From: Hofstenia miamia
Lineage: Eukaryota > Xenacoelomorpha > Acoela
Assembly (NCBI GenBank): GCA_004352715.1
Contig: SCFE01000015.1
Span: 1,355,771 to 1,419,770, forward strand
Direction: 5' to 3'
DNA: 64,000 nucleotides
In this document: positions 1 to 11,304 of the stretch, piece by piece
Numbering within the stretch: position 1 is the first letter of the stretch
Layout: each line of letters starts with the position of its first letter
Position numbers and translations under genes: made by a program
Notes under the pieces: generated by a model
What the model saw: the letters and a program-made list of their open reading frames with translations, nothing else
Told to the model about the DNA's origin: nothing
Database searches by the model: none

Positions 1-1181
1 TCTTAATTGAATAAAATCTTAGGTTTTCACTTCAAAAAAAATTTTTTAGGAAGTCATATATTAATTCAGAAGGTAATCAAGAAGATCATTTGACAAAATG
101 AATAAGATTGAAAACACTATTAATTAGCTATGATATGAATACATCATTAAATATTAGCTTCTATTTCTTTGATATTTTTTGGATATTCATCAAAGTTATT
201 GAATTCATGGAATTAGATTTATGACATTCATTTTTGAACATTTTAATATTTCCAAAAATGTGTGTTTTATGTTTATATATTTTCCATTAAATGTATCATC
301 TACAACTTTTGAAATAAATTTAAATATTTCATTATGAAATTACACAAATCAGCATATATATGAGTGAGTGTGCTGAATGTTGTTAGGTATGTTAGATATT
401 TGCTTTCTTTAATTTTTATGCTGCTTGGGCTTTTGTCAAAAGCATCTATAAATTTTGAGCAATGCAATTCAATTTTGTATTCATTTGTATCTTAACAAAA
501 GTAAAAACCTATAATTGTGTATTGCAGAACATCTTTGTATTTTTTGGGATAAACTTCATATAAATTAATGAGAATATTAATAAAAAAACAAATACTGAAT
601 GAATTGAGGCATTCATTGAAATAGTTTTTCTCTAAATAAAAACATAAATATTTACAGTGTGAATTTGCCCTTTACATTCTTAAAAAGTATTTTTTATTAT
701 TTTTAGTGCTTTTACATTTATAAGATAGTTAAATTGTAAACAAAAAACTTAATCTGTATTTATTTGCACAAAATGGCAAGGAAAATCTGAAACTAGTTTT
801 CTTCTGACAGAAGGTTGAATAAATAACACCAGTTTTGGTGATGTAAATAACACAATCCAGGTTAGTTTCTAATGAAAATTTAAATCCAAATAAGAGAAAT
901 ATTGCAACATTGCAACAGCATATATATGTGAAGCAACATACCTTGTTATTGCATGTAGATGTATTTGAAATCATCAGCCCAAAACACAATGTGTTTTAGG
1001 TAAAAATAAACCACAAATTTGGTAAATTCTTTTGTGCTATGCAAATTATCATCTGGTTCTAGCTAGTATTTAATCACCACAATTTGTGGCAAGATTAATT
1101 ACCAATTATTAAAGTGAAACCATCTCATTATCTCCATAGGAATCCACTAAAATTAATATGCAATAAATGCTATTGTAAAAA
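1..1181. other. Gene-free AT-rich flank
   Basis: No recognisable coding sequence. The stretch is AT-rich and almost free of CG dinucleotides, like the rest of the first 18.4 kb. Short ORFs on the minus strand here match nothing I recognise and look like chance. Confidence 0.6.
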
Positions 1182-2095
1182 CACAAAGTTCGTGCTCACT
1201 CACATGAAATAAGAAACTCTATGGTTAGAAAACAGGATGCATAATTCTACAAAATAAATATTTTGTATTAATAACAAAGTGTTTAATAAGAGTTTGAGAG
1301 TTAGAATCACTTCTACTATAACTTTGAAAATGTAAACAATATTCAAGAATCAATAGCATGTAAATGATTCTATGTGTAGGTGTTCTTTGAGATCTAATCC
1401 AAACCCTCAGCTTTACTTGCATTTTGAGATTGAAATCAATGCAAAGTATAGCCTAGAACAAGGCTAATAATTTAGATTCAATATTTGCCTTGCTTATATT
1501 AAGTATTTTTGCTCACACATCAATTAGATTGTTGACTATGGCTCCACAATAATACATGAATTCAATCTGTTAAATTAAGTTTTATTGACTTATACAAATA
1601 TTATTTAATGCCATGTTACTCAACATAACAAGAATAAAAACCCCTAAAGACACTATATCATCAATTATTGATTGAAAATATAAAACTTAATAAGTGTTCA
1701 CATTGCTACACAATTCATTAGTGCTAAATACATTTGGTGAAAATCAACAATAGCCATATTTGTATAATAAAAAAGCATTAAATGAAAGCACTCATTTCAT
1801 AGCTAGGCATAAAAAATAGCAAGATTGACCAAAATTTCACATCAATTTACCCTTGTCAACCAGAATAAACACAAATTTGATCCATTCTTTAACATGATAT
1901 GAGAGAAATAGGTTTTCTAATGCAATGCAATGTCATCCATAATAGAAAAATTAAACCATTAGTGGAACAAAGAAATATTTCCACTTTGTAAACAAACCAT
2001 TCACTTGTCTTTAAAAATACAATATCATTTCATTATTTATTGGTTGAATATTTTCTAGAAATTCTTCTTATTTTTACCTAATTCATTGCTCTACT
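1182..2095 (-). repeat. Left arm of a ~0.95 kb inverted repeat
   Basis: Read on the minus strand this segment aligns along its length with 12231-13200 on the plus strand. Landmarks in the same order are the outer end cacaaagttc with tgctcactcac, the block around atgcataattctac, the block tagaacaaggctaat, the block atgtcatccataata, and the inner end near agtagagcaatgaatta. The arms differ by scattered substitutions and small indels, so the duplication is old. No TG...CA ends are seen, so the arms do not look like LTRs; a long-TIR element or two opposed copies of one dispersed repeat are the alternatives. Confidence 0.8.
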
Positions 2096-3750
2096 TTCTT
2101 ACTTGAGATGCATTGTTTAGTGATTATAAAATCTTATGGAAACTAGGACATTTTGTGTTTGTACAAAATTCTTTAGTGAATAAATAAATAGACTATCTCA
2201 GCTAATGGTACAGTCTATTTGATCCAATATTTAAAATAATTAAACAAAGTTAGTATGATAATTGTTTATTGAAAATATAACATGATTTACATTGTTGAAT
2301 AAATTATCACACAATCTCCTTAAAATTGAACAATTTTTTTTGTTTACTAGGGAATTTTTGTGTTTCACTTATAAATTATCATGCATTGTAAAAAAATTTT
2401 GCAAATCTCCAACACATTGTTCACAGGTATATTTTTTACATTGTTTCTTAAGTTCAGTTGTTTTAAGGTGATGATAATAAACCAATCAGATAAATTCTTT
2501 TTTGTTTTACAATCATTGTGCTTGAATTTATATACTTAATATTCATGCAGAGTTCAATTTTTCACATCATTTGATTGTGATGATAGTGGTTTTTGAATTT
2601 TTATTCATTAACTATATAATTCCATGCCTAAAATGTACCATGAACTTTCCTTTTTGCAATGAACAGTTAGCATTCTAACAGGTTTTGCTGTGTTAGCAAA
2701 TTATTAGTGTGTTACTAGATATAACAATCTCTTTTTGTGATAATGGTTCAAATATATCTTGTCAAGCATTATAATTGATTTAACCATTCAAGGCATTATG
2801 TGTTTATTAATATCATATATCTCATTTTCATGATGAATGATGAATGATCAACACAGTAGAAAGCCTTGCTATGTGTTATAAAGCATTGAAGTCTCTAACA
2901 TACATTAGCATTAATTGAAAACATAATTGGTTTTTGATTCTCACTCTTCTACATGAAGACAGTGTTTGAATAACTAGTAATTAATCATTGATATAAAAAA
3001 TGTGAATATTCATGCATTACATAATCAATCTATGAATAATTTTTGGAGTGTAGATGTGTATGTGCTAGAGAATTTGTTATATATGATAGCAACCTTAATA
3101 AATAATGTATACTGATATTATATCTTGTTATTAATAGAGGATTGAATTGAATCCAATCAAGTCCATGACACATCAAAATATTTTGAGAAATATTTTAGTG
3201 ATGTATACACATAGTTTACATAAGCATATAGTAGAGATCTTAATAATTAATATGTTTGTAAAAATTTTCTTAGTATTGTCAAAAAATTAGTTGGTTTGTA
3301 TGAAAATTTATCAATATTTTAAAATATGGAGGTGTATTTGCTTCAAGAAAAATGCAAGTATCATTAAAATATCTGTGAACAGTGCATTACAGATAAAACA
3401 CATTACAAAACACATTTTACATGTTAATAAGAGTTTAGATGGGCAGATACACTTTCATCTTTCATTCTTTTACATGTTAATACATTAGCCCAGGTATATT
3501 ATTTTGATTGGTTTAGATATTGATGCTCTCACATTAATTAGTGAAAATTTTAACTCTAGTCACTCTTTTGGCTATCAACAATAATGAGGAAAGTTTTGGT
3601 TCAAATATCTACAAAGTTGGCAAAAGACAGAACATGTGTGTAATTATTAAAGATAACAGGAAAAAAGCAAAAGACCTGAATCTGAGTTGAAATGTTTGTT
3701 AATTATCATGTCCAGCACTAGTTGGTGAATTTATTCAGTTTCAGAGGAAG
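2096..3750. other. Gene-free stretch inside the inverted-repeat pair
   Basis: AT-rich, essentially CG-free, no recognisable protein or RNA gene. Confidence 0.6.
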
Positions 3751-3756
3751 GCTGTG

Positions 3757-3757
3757 T

Positions 3758-3789
<32 letters not shown>

Positions 3790-3931
3790 NNNNNNNNNNN
3801 NNNNNNNNNNNNNNNNNNNNNNNNNNNNNNNNNNNNNNNNNNNNNNNNNNNNNNNNNNNNNNNNNNNNNNNNNNNNNNNNNNNNNNNNNNNNNNNNNNNN
3901 NNNNNNNNNNNNNNNNNNNNNNNNNNNNNNN

Positions 3932-3962
<31 letters not shown>
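3757..3962. repeat. (AT)n microsatellite with assembly gap
   Basis: Alternating TA runs on both sides of an N run at 3790-3931. The gap most likely reflects failure to assemble through the microsatellite, so its true length is unknown. ORFs that read through it as Ile-Tyr repeats are not genes. Confidence 0.95.
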
Positions 3963-3966
<4 letters not shown>

Positions 3967-4084
3967 GTACTGGCTAACACTTTCCAAATTTAGAAATTTT
4001 TGTATTTTACACTAATAAACACAATGTAAAAGCAAAATAATAACACAATATAGAAAAAATATGATAACACCATGACAAAAGTAA

Positions 4085-4612
4085 ATAATTAATTTGGCAA
4101 AACTCACTAATATTTTGTATGTCCACTATTATTGGCCAAACATGCAGCAATTTGATTTGACATTGACTTGACCATCTTTCTACAATTATCATCAGTAATT
4201 TCTGGACACCATATCACTTTAATTTACTCATTCAGATCATCAAGTGATGTGTATTGGCGCTTCCTCAGACAGTTTTTGATGTGATGCCAGCAATTTTCTA
4301 TTATATTGAGGTCTGGGGATTTTCCTGGCCAGTTCTCAAGCAGCTGAACATCTTGTGATGCAATCCACTGTTTCACAACTTTGGTACTGTGGCAAGGAGC
4401 ACCATCTTGTTGTAGTACAGATGTTCCATGAAGCTGCATAAACATGGAAACTTTCTCCTGAATTATTTCCTGGTAGGCATGGGCTGTGACTGTCTCTTTG
4501 TGAGGAACAAATTGCAGACCAGCATGCACAGAAGGTGCTGGGCAGAGAGTCACCAGATGCTTGAAATAGAATGAGAACACAGGGGTCCAGCATTGCAATT
4601 TTGTTATGGATT
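4085..4612 (-). pseudogene. Tc1/mariner transposase, C-terminal fragment
   Basis: The frame 4598-4224 reads the C-terminal half of a Tc1-type DDE transposase. It has the second catalytic Asp in QQDGAPCHS and the block WPGKSPDLNIIENCWHHIK, which carries the third catalytic acid (E of IEN). After a stop at about 4224 the same family resumes as MVKSMSNQIAACLANNSGHTKY-like sequence near 4190-4085, the usual end of Tc1 transposases. The N-terminal DNA-binding region and the first catalytic Asp are missing and no terminal inverted repeats were found, so this is a truncated, inactive copy. It lies just downstream of the gypsy-like element on the same strand. Confidence 0.85.
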
Positions 4613-4776
4613 TTAGTTAACTGAGTGGAGATCAGTTGCCCCTTCTGGAAAATATCCTTAATTGTGAGTTTACTGTCTCTAGCATCTTTTTACTCCATTG
4701 ATTGCATTGAGTTGTTGATCTTGGCTGTGGTGGAGACATAGTTGATTAAGTCAGAAAGGTGAGCAGAGACTTTCCT

Positions 4777-5544
4777 TCACCCCTTCTTAACATGCCATGA
4801 TGGTAAGATGAGCTGAGTCATTATGCAGGGTGGAGGAATACACAATAAGTTATGTTTATCTGCATGACTTTCAATGTTGTCAAGCTCAACCTCTTCTCTC
4901 AGTGTGGCAGTCCCAATAGTCACAGGGTAGTTGATCTTAGCATCTTTGATGGAGTCCCAGAATGTGCTGCAGAGCCCATGTTCACAGAGTTTAGCAACCT
5001 GAGAGTTGGAGAATTGAAGGTGGGACATGGTGCATTCTATGTCCAATGCTATTTGTTGCCCAGGCAATTGTAGAAGTACTAGCTCTTCTTTGGTAAACAT
5101 TTCTGTTTGGCACCACTTCATTAAACCTAACACATCATTGTCTTGATTCTGTTCAATAACATGGTTGACAATAGAAAGCTTTTTGGCAAACTCATCCTGA
5201 TTGTGTTCTATGGTTAAAATTTGCTCGTCCTCAGTGATCAACCAAGCTGACATGGGGATGAGAGTGCTTGTGACTCTTGAAAATTTCTGAAGGTTAATGG
5301 CTTCAATAAGCGCCTTTGTTCCAGGCAATACCTCTACTGCAGATGATGATGATAATAGCTCTTCTTCACAATAAAACTGCTCAGGTAAGTGCATCATCTG
5401 CTCAATAACTGTCTCTAAGTTGAACAAGATCTCTGTCTTAGTGTGCATGTTGTAATGGGCCACCAGTTCCAAAAACTGCTGCATTGATCTAGGTTTGCAG
5501 TGTATCAGACAGCTAGTGCAGAGTGGCACATGTTCAAACTCCAA
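4777..5544 (-). CDS. Unrecognised 255-aa ORF downstream of gypsy integrase (ORF B)
   Basis: An open frame on the same strand as the gypsy-like pol and 3' of its integrase. It begins MEFEHVPLCTSC and ends in WHVKKG. It is Cys-containing and acidic to neutral with several helical-looking stretches, but has no signal peptide or transmembrane segment I can point to. I do not recognise the family. Its place, after integrase and beside ORF A, is where env-like or other third ORFs occur in some Ty3/gypsy elements; that is position only, not homology. It could also belong to an unrelated element inserted there. Length and openness in otherwise stop-riddled DNA argue that it was a real reading frame until fairly recently. 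Confidence 0.5.
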   Translation of the reverse strand: MEFEHVPLCTSCLIHCKPRSMQQFLELVAHYNMHTKTEILFNLETVIEQMMHLPEQFYCEEELLSSSSAVEVLPGTKALIEAINLQKFSRVTSTLIPMSAWLITEDEQILTIEHNQDEFAKKLSIVNHVIEQNQDNDVLGLMKWCQTEMFTKEELVLLQLPGQQIALDIECTMSHLQFSNSQVAKLCEHGLCSTFWDSIKDAKINYPVTIGTATLREEVELDNIESHADKHNLLCIPPPCIMTQLILPSWHVKKG

Positions 5545-5784
5545 AAAATTTTCATTGGTTTTCTGACAGGGCCCCCAAAATATATTTGCAGGGGTTTTCT
5601 AAAAAGATTTAAGGGTAAGCAAAGGTGACCCCAAGGCAGTTGACTGTCTTTTGGGGCAAAGGGCCCCCAATGTACTATTCACACCAATAAGGCAGGCATA
5701 AAACTTTTTGAATCTCTCCATCGCCTTCTTGTTTTTACCAGGTGATGATGGTGGTGAGCATGAGTGTATGAGCCAGTTCTTAAT

Positions 5785-6396
5785 CTACCAAGCAGCAGGG
5801 CAGATAGCAAGCTTGTACATACATTTCTTTGTGAGGTGCTCTTGGGCATTTTGGTTGAGAGGCAGTTGAATATGCAGATCCTGTGTCAGGAAAATGGATA
5901 TGACCCAGACAGCTCCACAAGACTGAATGGGTGGTACAAACTTCTCAGAAAACAGACACTCAGTAAAATTTTGACAATCTTGTGAAGTGTAGGCAATGCA
6001 CAGCTCCATAAGGAGCCTCTCAATTGATCTTGAGTACTGTGAAATAGGACAGCAGATGTTTACAGTGGGGCAAATGGACTCAGGGTTTCTATCTGCCCTA
6101 AGGTTAGTCCAAACTTCATCAATCTCAGCAAGAGTTGCAGCACTTTGAGAAAATGCAAAACTAACATGCATATCTGTGACTAAAGCAAGACTGGGCCAGT
6201 TAGCATTGATAGATTTGACTGTTTGTGACTGGGTTACAGCATTGATGATAAGCCTTGTGTCAACTGCAAGGCAATGGGTGGGTATCTTTTTACACAGAAG
6301 AAGTTCTGTGTAAATGATAAGTAAATTCTCAAAATCAATATTGACACACTCAAATTTCTGAATGGCACACTTGTTGTTAAAATCTTCATCAAACAT
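5785..6396 (-). CDS. Unrecognised 203-aa Cys-rich ORF downstream of gypsy integrase (ORF A)
   Basis: An open frame of 203 codons between the gypsy integrase (ending near 7280) and ORF B, same strand. It contains about a dozen Cys, including ICPTVNICCPIS and TSQDCQNFTECLFSE, which would suit a disulfide-bonded or metal-binding protein. I do not recognise it. ORF A and ORF B may be parts of a single third gene split by a stop or frameshift: the gap between them (5545-5784) is low in recognisable content and the polarity is shared. An env-like role is only a hypothesis from position. Confidence 0.5.
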   Translation of the reverse strand: MFDEDFNNKCAIQKFECVNIDFENLLIIYTELLLCKKIPTHCLAVDTRLIINAVTQSQTVKSINANWPSLALVTDMHVSFAFSQSAATLAEIDEVWTNLRADRNPESICPTVNICCPISQYSRSIERLLMELCIAYTSQDCQNFTECLFSEKFVPPIQSCGAVWVISIFLTQDLHIQLPLNQNAQEHLTKKCMYKLAICPAAW

Positions 6397-7279
6397 GGTA
6401 TGGACTGTGCTGCACTAATATGGTTGTTTTAGTCCTAAATGCATTTTAGAGTCATAGCAAATGACATTGTTGACTTGGGGTCTGTGCTTCACATTGATGA
6501 CAAAAGGGTTAACATCTACTGCACATGTGAGGTGCATGAAACTAACTGACTTAGGGGTTGTGATAAAATATGAATGGAAAATTTTGTCTCCTACCTTAGA
6601 GGTTTTCCTTTGGCACTCTTAATTTCTCTGGGGCCTTACACTAGTGGAAGCATGCAATGATGGGCCAGGACTAGAGGGGGTTATCAAGTCACTATGGGAT
6701 GTTTTAGTATTAGCACTTAAGTTAGCAAAAGGCACTCTGTATTTACAAGACTCCTCAGATTCCTGAGGGGCTATTTGGCACCCCAAGTAGTTGTGGAAAT
6801 TGAGCTCCCAAGGGGCTATTTGGTGCCAAAATAATTTAGTGGTCTGCTACATGAGTCCTCCTGCATCCTTCCTCTCTTTCAGGATACACTCTCCTCCACT
6901 CAATGAGGGGTGTCATCTCAGCTCCTTTCATCTCAGGGGTTATGTCTTTGACTCATTTGTCTTCTGGTGGGCAGATTGTTCTTGGTTTGTTTCATGGCTT
7001 GGTTGCTAAACAAAAAGATTAATTAAGTTCCTAATCTTGGGTATTTAAGTGATCTAAATACTCTTGGTCCCTAACTCTATGTCTAGGCAAAATATGAGTA
7101 GCAGTAATGTTACTACTATTACCAAGGTTATTATCACAATCAACCTCAGTGAGGTTGTCTTCCTCACACTCAGTGAGGTTAGTATAATTCTCAAGTTTGT
7201 TTATTCTGTCATCAATAAGTGAAAATTCACTATTAGGGTCAATGACAACATTACTAATATCTTTGATAGTTCATTTGAG
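6397..7279. other. Stretch between ORF A and gypsy integrase
   Basis: No recognisable domain. Includes C-rich segments (around 6660-6960) repeating the theme aggggctatttggc at about 6768 and 6816. Probably decayed retroelement sequence. Confidence 0.4.
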
Positions 7280-8230
7280 TTATTGGAAATGGGCAACTCT
7301 CCCATTACTTAATAAATATCTATGGTGGTCTAACACCTTTGTAATGGTAAATGGACCCTGCCAGTTAGTAGCAAGCATCCACACTTGGTTTGCATCCATT
7401 ATATGGTGAGGAAAATAGGCAATGACTTTGTCACCAACTTTGTGAGGCTTGCCATATAGTTTGTGATTGAAATGCTGCCTTTGATGGATAACAGATTGAT
7501 TAGAGTTCCAACAATTAGTTAAATGCTCCTTTTGAAATTCATGTAACATATGATTCACAAAATTCTCCAATGTAGGTTCATTATAATCAAGGAACATGAT
7601 GGAAACGGCATACTCACCTCACAACCAAACATAGCTGACTTTAGTAGTGGTATGCACCATGGTATTATAAAAGTACTCTACTGCCTCAATGACATGTTTC
7701 CAATTTCTACCTGGTGCTCAGGTGAGAGCAACTCAAATAAGTTTGATAACAGTGGGGTTGAGTCTCTCCACAACCCTGTTTGACTGTGGGTAGTATGCAG
7801 TGATGAACTTGTGGAGTATCTTGAGCTCCTTCATCAAGGTCTCCATAAGGTGGTTTTCAAGTTGAGGGCCATGATCTGAAATTAGGTGCTCCATGAGCCC
7901 AAACTTGAGAACCCATTCCTTGACCACTTTTTTTCAATAACCTCAGCAGTGGTGCTGTTGAGGGGGATGAGTTGAGCATACTTCATAAAATGTTCAATAA
8001 GTATGAGGAGGTACTGGTACTCCTCCTCATCCCAAGAGAGCTTCTTGATGTCCATATGCACAACTTCATTTGTGTGCTCCACAGCTCTGCTATGCAGCTC
8101 AGCTCACTGCTCTGGGAAATGTCCAGCTTCTTGCAATAAACAAGTGGTGCATTTGTCCATCACATCTTGCACTGCAGCTCTAATACTGATAGTTACATAT
8201 CTTAAATTAAATGTTCACTCTATTTGAATG
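7280..8230 (-). pseudogene. Ty3/gypsy-like integrase, decayed
   Basis: Read on the minus strand. Near 8160-7980 is the first catalytic Asp in VVHMDIKKLSWDEEEYQ with LILIEHFMKYAQLIPL. At 7910-7735 are the second and third acids in LISDHGPQLEN and NRVVERLN. The C-terminal GPF chromodomain-proximal region with WQGPFTITKVL lies at 7597-7280. Remains of an upstream zinc-binding segment (ITHHQCYDKVL) and a CTTC-type pair lie at about 8440-8100. The D,D,E order and spacing are those of retroviral/Ty3 integrases. The frame is broken at least between 7882 and 7930 and again between 7735 and 7600, so it is inactive. It follows RNase H directly, the gypsy gene order. Confidence 0.85.
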
Positions 8231-8264
8231 ATACCTAAGTGGCCTTTCTCAAGTATCTTTCATA

Positions 8265-9060
8265 CTAGATCTCTTTGAAAGTATTCAGAGACTGCCAGCC
8301 AACTATTTTGACTCGGTGTGTAGAGCCTGCATCAGTCCATTTCCAATTATAGCACTGAAAGTATCTGTTGGCAACAGGGCTTAGGATGTAATTATCATTC
8401 TTTAGTTTAGCAATGATCTTGCTTAATACTTTGTCATAGCATTGGTGGTGTGTGATGTCCACTTTGGCAATCTCCTCTCTCACTAAGATAGGGAGGATTT
8501 CATTTCCATGGCAATCTGCATTGATCTCAGGCAGACACTTGTAGTTGCTGAAGAGAATAAACCAAAATGGTGTCTTCTTTCCAGGCAGCTTCCAGAGATC
8601 ATGCTCATAGCTAGGGAGAGCAGTCCAATAGTCTGCATTGTTGTGTAGTCTCCCTGGATAGTGTTTAATAGAGAAGGTCAAATTATTTAAATACTCAATC
8701 CACTGGGTGAAAATATTGGACTTGTCCCCAGAGAATTTCTTCAGCCATACCAGCACTGAGTTGTCAGTACACACAGTGAATTGATGACCCAGAATAAAGA
8801 AACAAAATTTCTTCAGACTTTCACCTAAAGTCAGCATTTCTGATTTGGTTGTGCCATAGTTCTGGTCAGCATTTCAGAGCTTGTGGCTGAAGTACTGGAT
8901 GGGAGTCTCTTTCCCATCAATAACCTGACTGAGCATGCCACTGATAGCAACAGAACTGGCGTCACAATTGATAAGGAATTTTTTTGAATAATCTAGTGTG
9001 TTTAAGCTGGGAATTCTTCTAATCTATTTCTTAACAGCATTGAGCTCTTCTTGCTTGGCC
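8265..9060 (-). pseudogene. Ty3/gypsy-like RNase H
   Basis: Minus-strand frame 8837-8265 with upstream continuation to about 9050. It shows the Ty3-type RNase H core: a strand with FTVCTDNSVLVWLKKF (the TDN motif) and the block HYPGRLHNNADYWTALP, which corresponds to the usual end of the domain. Upstream near 9000-8880 are remnants of the first RNase H strand (a decayed CDAS-like motif and TPIQYFSHKL). An in-frame stop near 8873 separates the two parts. It sits between RT and integrase as expected. Not functional in this copy. Confidence 0.85.
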
Positions 9061-9930
9061 CAGCTCCATTTAAATTCAACATTGCACTGTTTGTAAGTTG
9101 GAGATGTGCTTAGTTTTATTAGCTAGCTCCAGAATGAAGGTGCCATAATAATTCAAGAATCCCATAAGGCATTGTACATCCTTATGAGAACAGGTAGTTT
9201 CAATTTTATTGAGGTGGTCCTTCACATTGTTTTTAATGGAAATATGACTGGGTTTGATGATTCTTCCAAGGAAAGTAACACACAGTTGTGACAAAGAACA
9301 CTTATTTCCATTGACTCAGAGACCAGATTCATATAACAAAGTGAGAGTGCATCCAAGCCTTTCCAGATGCTCAGAGAAATTGTTACCAGCAATGAGAATA
9401 TCATCCATATAGTCCATTATGCCCTAAAGAACATTAGTGCCATTTCAGAGGATTTGAGTAATGTAATGTGGAAATGTTGCAGGGGTGTTGCAGAGCCTGA
9501 AGCCATATACTTCCATTCAAAGAGGCCATACAGAGTTATGAAGGCAGTCTTTAAAATATCAGTAGGGTTCAGTGGCACCTGCCAGTATGCCTTACACAGG
9601 TTTAGGCAGCTGAATATCTTGTATAGACTAGCATTGTAAAGGAGATCCTCAATGCACAGGAATGGGTACCCATCCTTTACAGTAACATTGTTAAGCTTCC
9701 TAAAGTCCATGTAAAAGCAGGACTTGTCACCTTGTTTAATAAAGACAGTGGGAGCTGCATAGGGGCTATTGCTAGCCTGAATAATGCTACTCTCTATGAG
9801 ATTGCTCAGGGTCTCTTCATACTCTTCTTGGAGGTTTTCTGGTACTCTTCATACAGGCAAGTGAATTGGATGGTCATTCTTGGTTACTATGGAATGCTGT
9901 TCTCCAACAGCCTGGCCAATGCTGATTGAA
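9060..9930 (-). pseudogene. Ty3/gypsy-like reverse transcriptase
   Basis: Minus strand. In order: the thumb-side start with ASNSPYAAPTVFIKQGDKS (about 9790-9730), YMDFRKLNNVTVKDGYPFLC (9710-9650), the first catalytic Asp region replaced by FSCLNLCKAYWQVPL (Asp of the usual LDL is Asn), FITLYGLFEWKYMASG, then an intact YMDD box at 9411-9400 within IMDYMDDILIAGNN, and the connection LNYYGTFI near 9160. Stops and frame changes (9417/9404, 9300) break the frame. Family and order (PR-RT-RH-IN) are Ty3/gypsy. The Asn for Asp at motif A also argues against activity. Confidence 0.9.
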
Positions 9931-9956
9931 CCATAATTGAAGACCTCATAATGATG

Positions 9957-10660
9957 TCAGAGCAGATGCAAAAGCAACTCACACTCCTGAGCACTAAGAT
10001 GCAGATGTGTCTGCTCATTAACAAGGGGGATCTGAATGTTGTCACTTGGTTCTGCCAGATCATGGATGACTGTTAAGATTGGTGAGCAGGCAGCAGCCTG
10101 AAATTCCAGGTGAACCAGGGTTGCAATGAGCCTTATTTGAGACAGATCTATTTTGACTAAAGAATCAGAACTATTCAGAACAGTAACACATGTTTTTCCT
10201 TTAGAAACAAGACAGAGATCAGGGGAGAACTTAACTCCAAGGAAGTGTTTTCCTTTAAATCCAGAAATCATAACATCACCAGTGTAGGCAGAGTTGGTGT
10301 TGATGGGAATGCATTGCCAATGACAAGGCTCAACTATCACACATTCAGAAAAACTTAAAGAGATGTCCTGTCTAGGAACAGCAGTAAGCTCTTACCAACA
10401 TTCACTTTCTCTGATGAAGATGGTGTTATTGCCACAATCAATAATGCACAAATTCTGTTCAAGAAAATCATTTCCCAAAATTATGTCATATGGGAGCAGC
10501 TGGTTGTGGGTATTGAGGACTATTAGATCAACAATGAACAGTTCATGCTGAATGTAGAACTCTAGGTTTGGTATGCAACCTTTGAGTGAGAGGGAATTTC
10601 CAGAAGCATCCAACAGACATACAGTAGATGGAAGTAAATTGTTTCTTGTTAAACACAACT
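9957..10660 (-). pseudogene. Retropepsin-like region and RT linker of the gypsy-like element
   Basis: Two minus-strand frames, 10658-10392 and 10340-9957, immediately upstream of RT. The first contains LPYDIILGNDFLEQN, which fits the hydrophobic-hydrophobic-G-x-D-F/W-L end of clan AA retropepsins (usual ILG.DFL). The expected catalytic DTG is not clear. The second reads as the poorly conserved linker between protease and RT and ends in SAQECELLLHLL, the usual lead into RT. There is no gag upstream: at 10942 the sequence changes to a copied host gene fragment. Confidence 0.65.
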
Positions 10661-10941
10661 TAGAACAACAGGAGTCACTAATGATTGAGTATCAATAGTA
10701 ACATTATCAAAGATCCATTTATATCTACTGGGATAATGTTAGTATGCAAAAGCAAAGTGATTACCAGAACATTGTGTGCACGTTTTCTAGGAGGCAGTGC
10801 TTGCTCCAACTAGTTTAACTGAGCAACTGAGCTGACAGGTGACTCAGGAGAACACTCTTGGTCCTTAGCTTCATCAATGACAAAACCTTTGCCATTGGCA
10901 ACTAAATAAATTACAGCTTGGCACTGAGATTTAGTGTGCTC

Positions 10942-11304
10942 TTTCAACAAAGAGTGCTTAATAATTCTATTAGTTGTAAGTTTAATTCTGTATTTCTAAA
11001 TTTTTCTTCTGTAAGCATAATAGCATAGCTTTGTTTAGCTGAAAGATCTCTACCTAATCAATATCATCCAACATCTGGACCTTACTAACAGAAGCAGCAC
11101 ATTTGTTCTAAAAAACCTCCCTCTATAAGGTTTGGTAATGTATACTTTTAAATAATATAAGAATCCATAAAGACAATTGTCTTTTCATTAGTTTTTGCAT
11201 AAAAAGCGCTCACTTTTACCAAATAAATGTAAAAATTATATCATTTGGATTATAGTTAAGTAAATAAAGCCATTAAGCAATTTACTTTTAGTGTTGTTTA
11301 AATT
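10942..11304 (+). pseudogene. Duplicated fragment of the C22orf23 gene (exon 2 end, intron 2, exon 3, intron 3 start)
   Basis: This 363-bp segment is nearly identical to 26915-27296 in the intact C22orf23 gene. It spans the last part of exon 2, the 63-nt intron, all 91 nt of exon 3 and about 0.2 kb of intron 3. The intron is retained, so it was copied as DNA and not through a spliced mRNA. I see a 19-bp deletion and seven substitutions relative to the parent. Six are C-to-T or G-to-A, and three of the parent's four CG dinucleotides are lost. One change makes a stop in exon 3 (CAA to TAA). It abuts the 5' end of the gypsy-like pol, where gag would be expected. Confidence 0.9.

Noticed and set aside
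3722-4015. ORFs of 79-97 codons through the (AT)n run on both strands
   Set aside because: They read Ile-Tyr repeats and Ns; microsatellite translation, not genes. The same applies at 30411-30662.
4852-5073. 73-codon plus-strand ORF opposite ORF B
   Set aside because: Antisense shadow of the longer 255-codon frame; no protein-like features of its own.
9367-9639. 90-codon plus-strand ORF
   Set aside because: Antisense shadow of the reverse transcriptase region.
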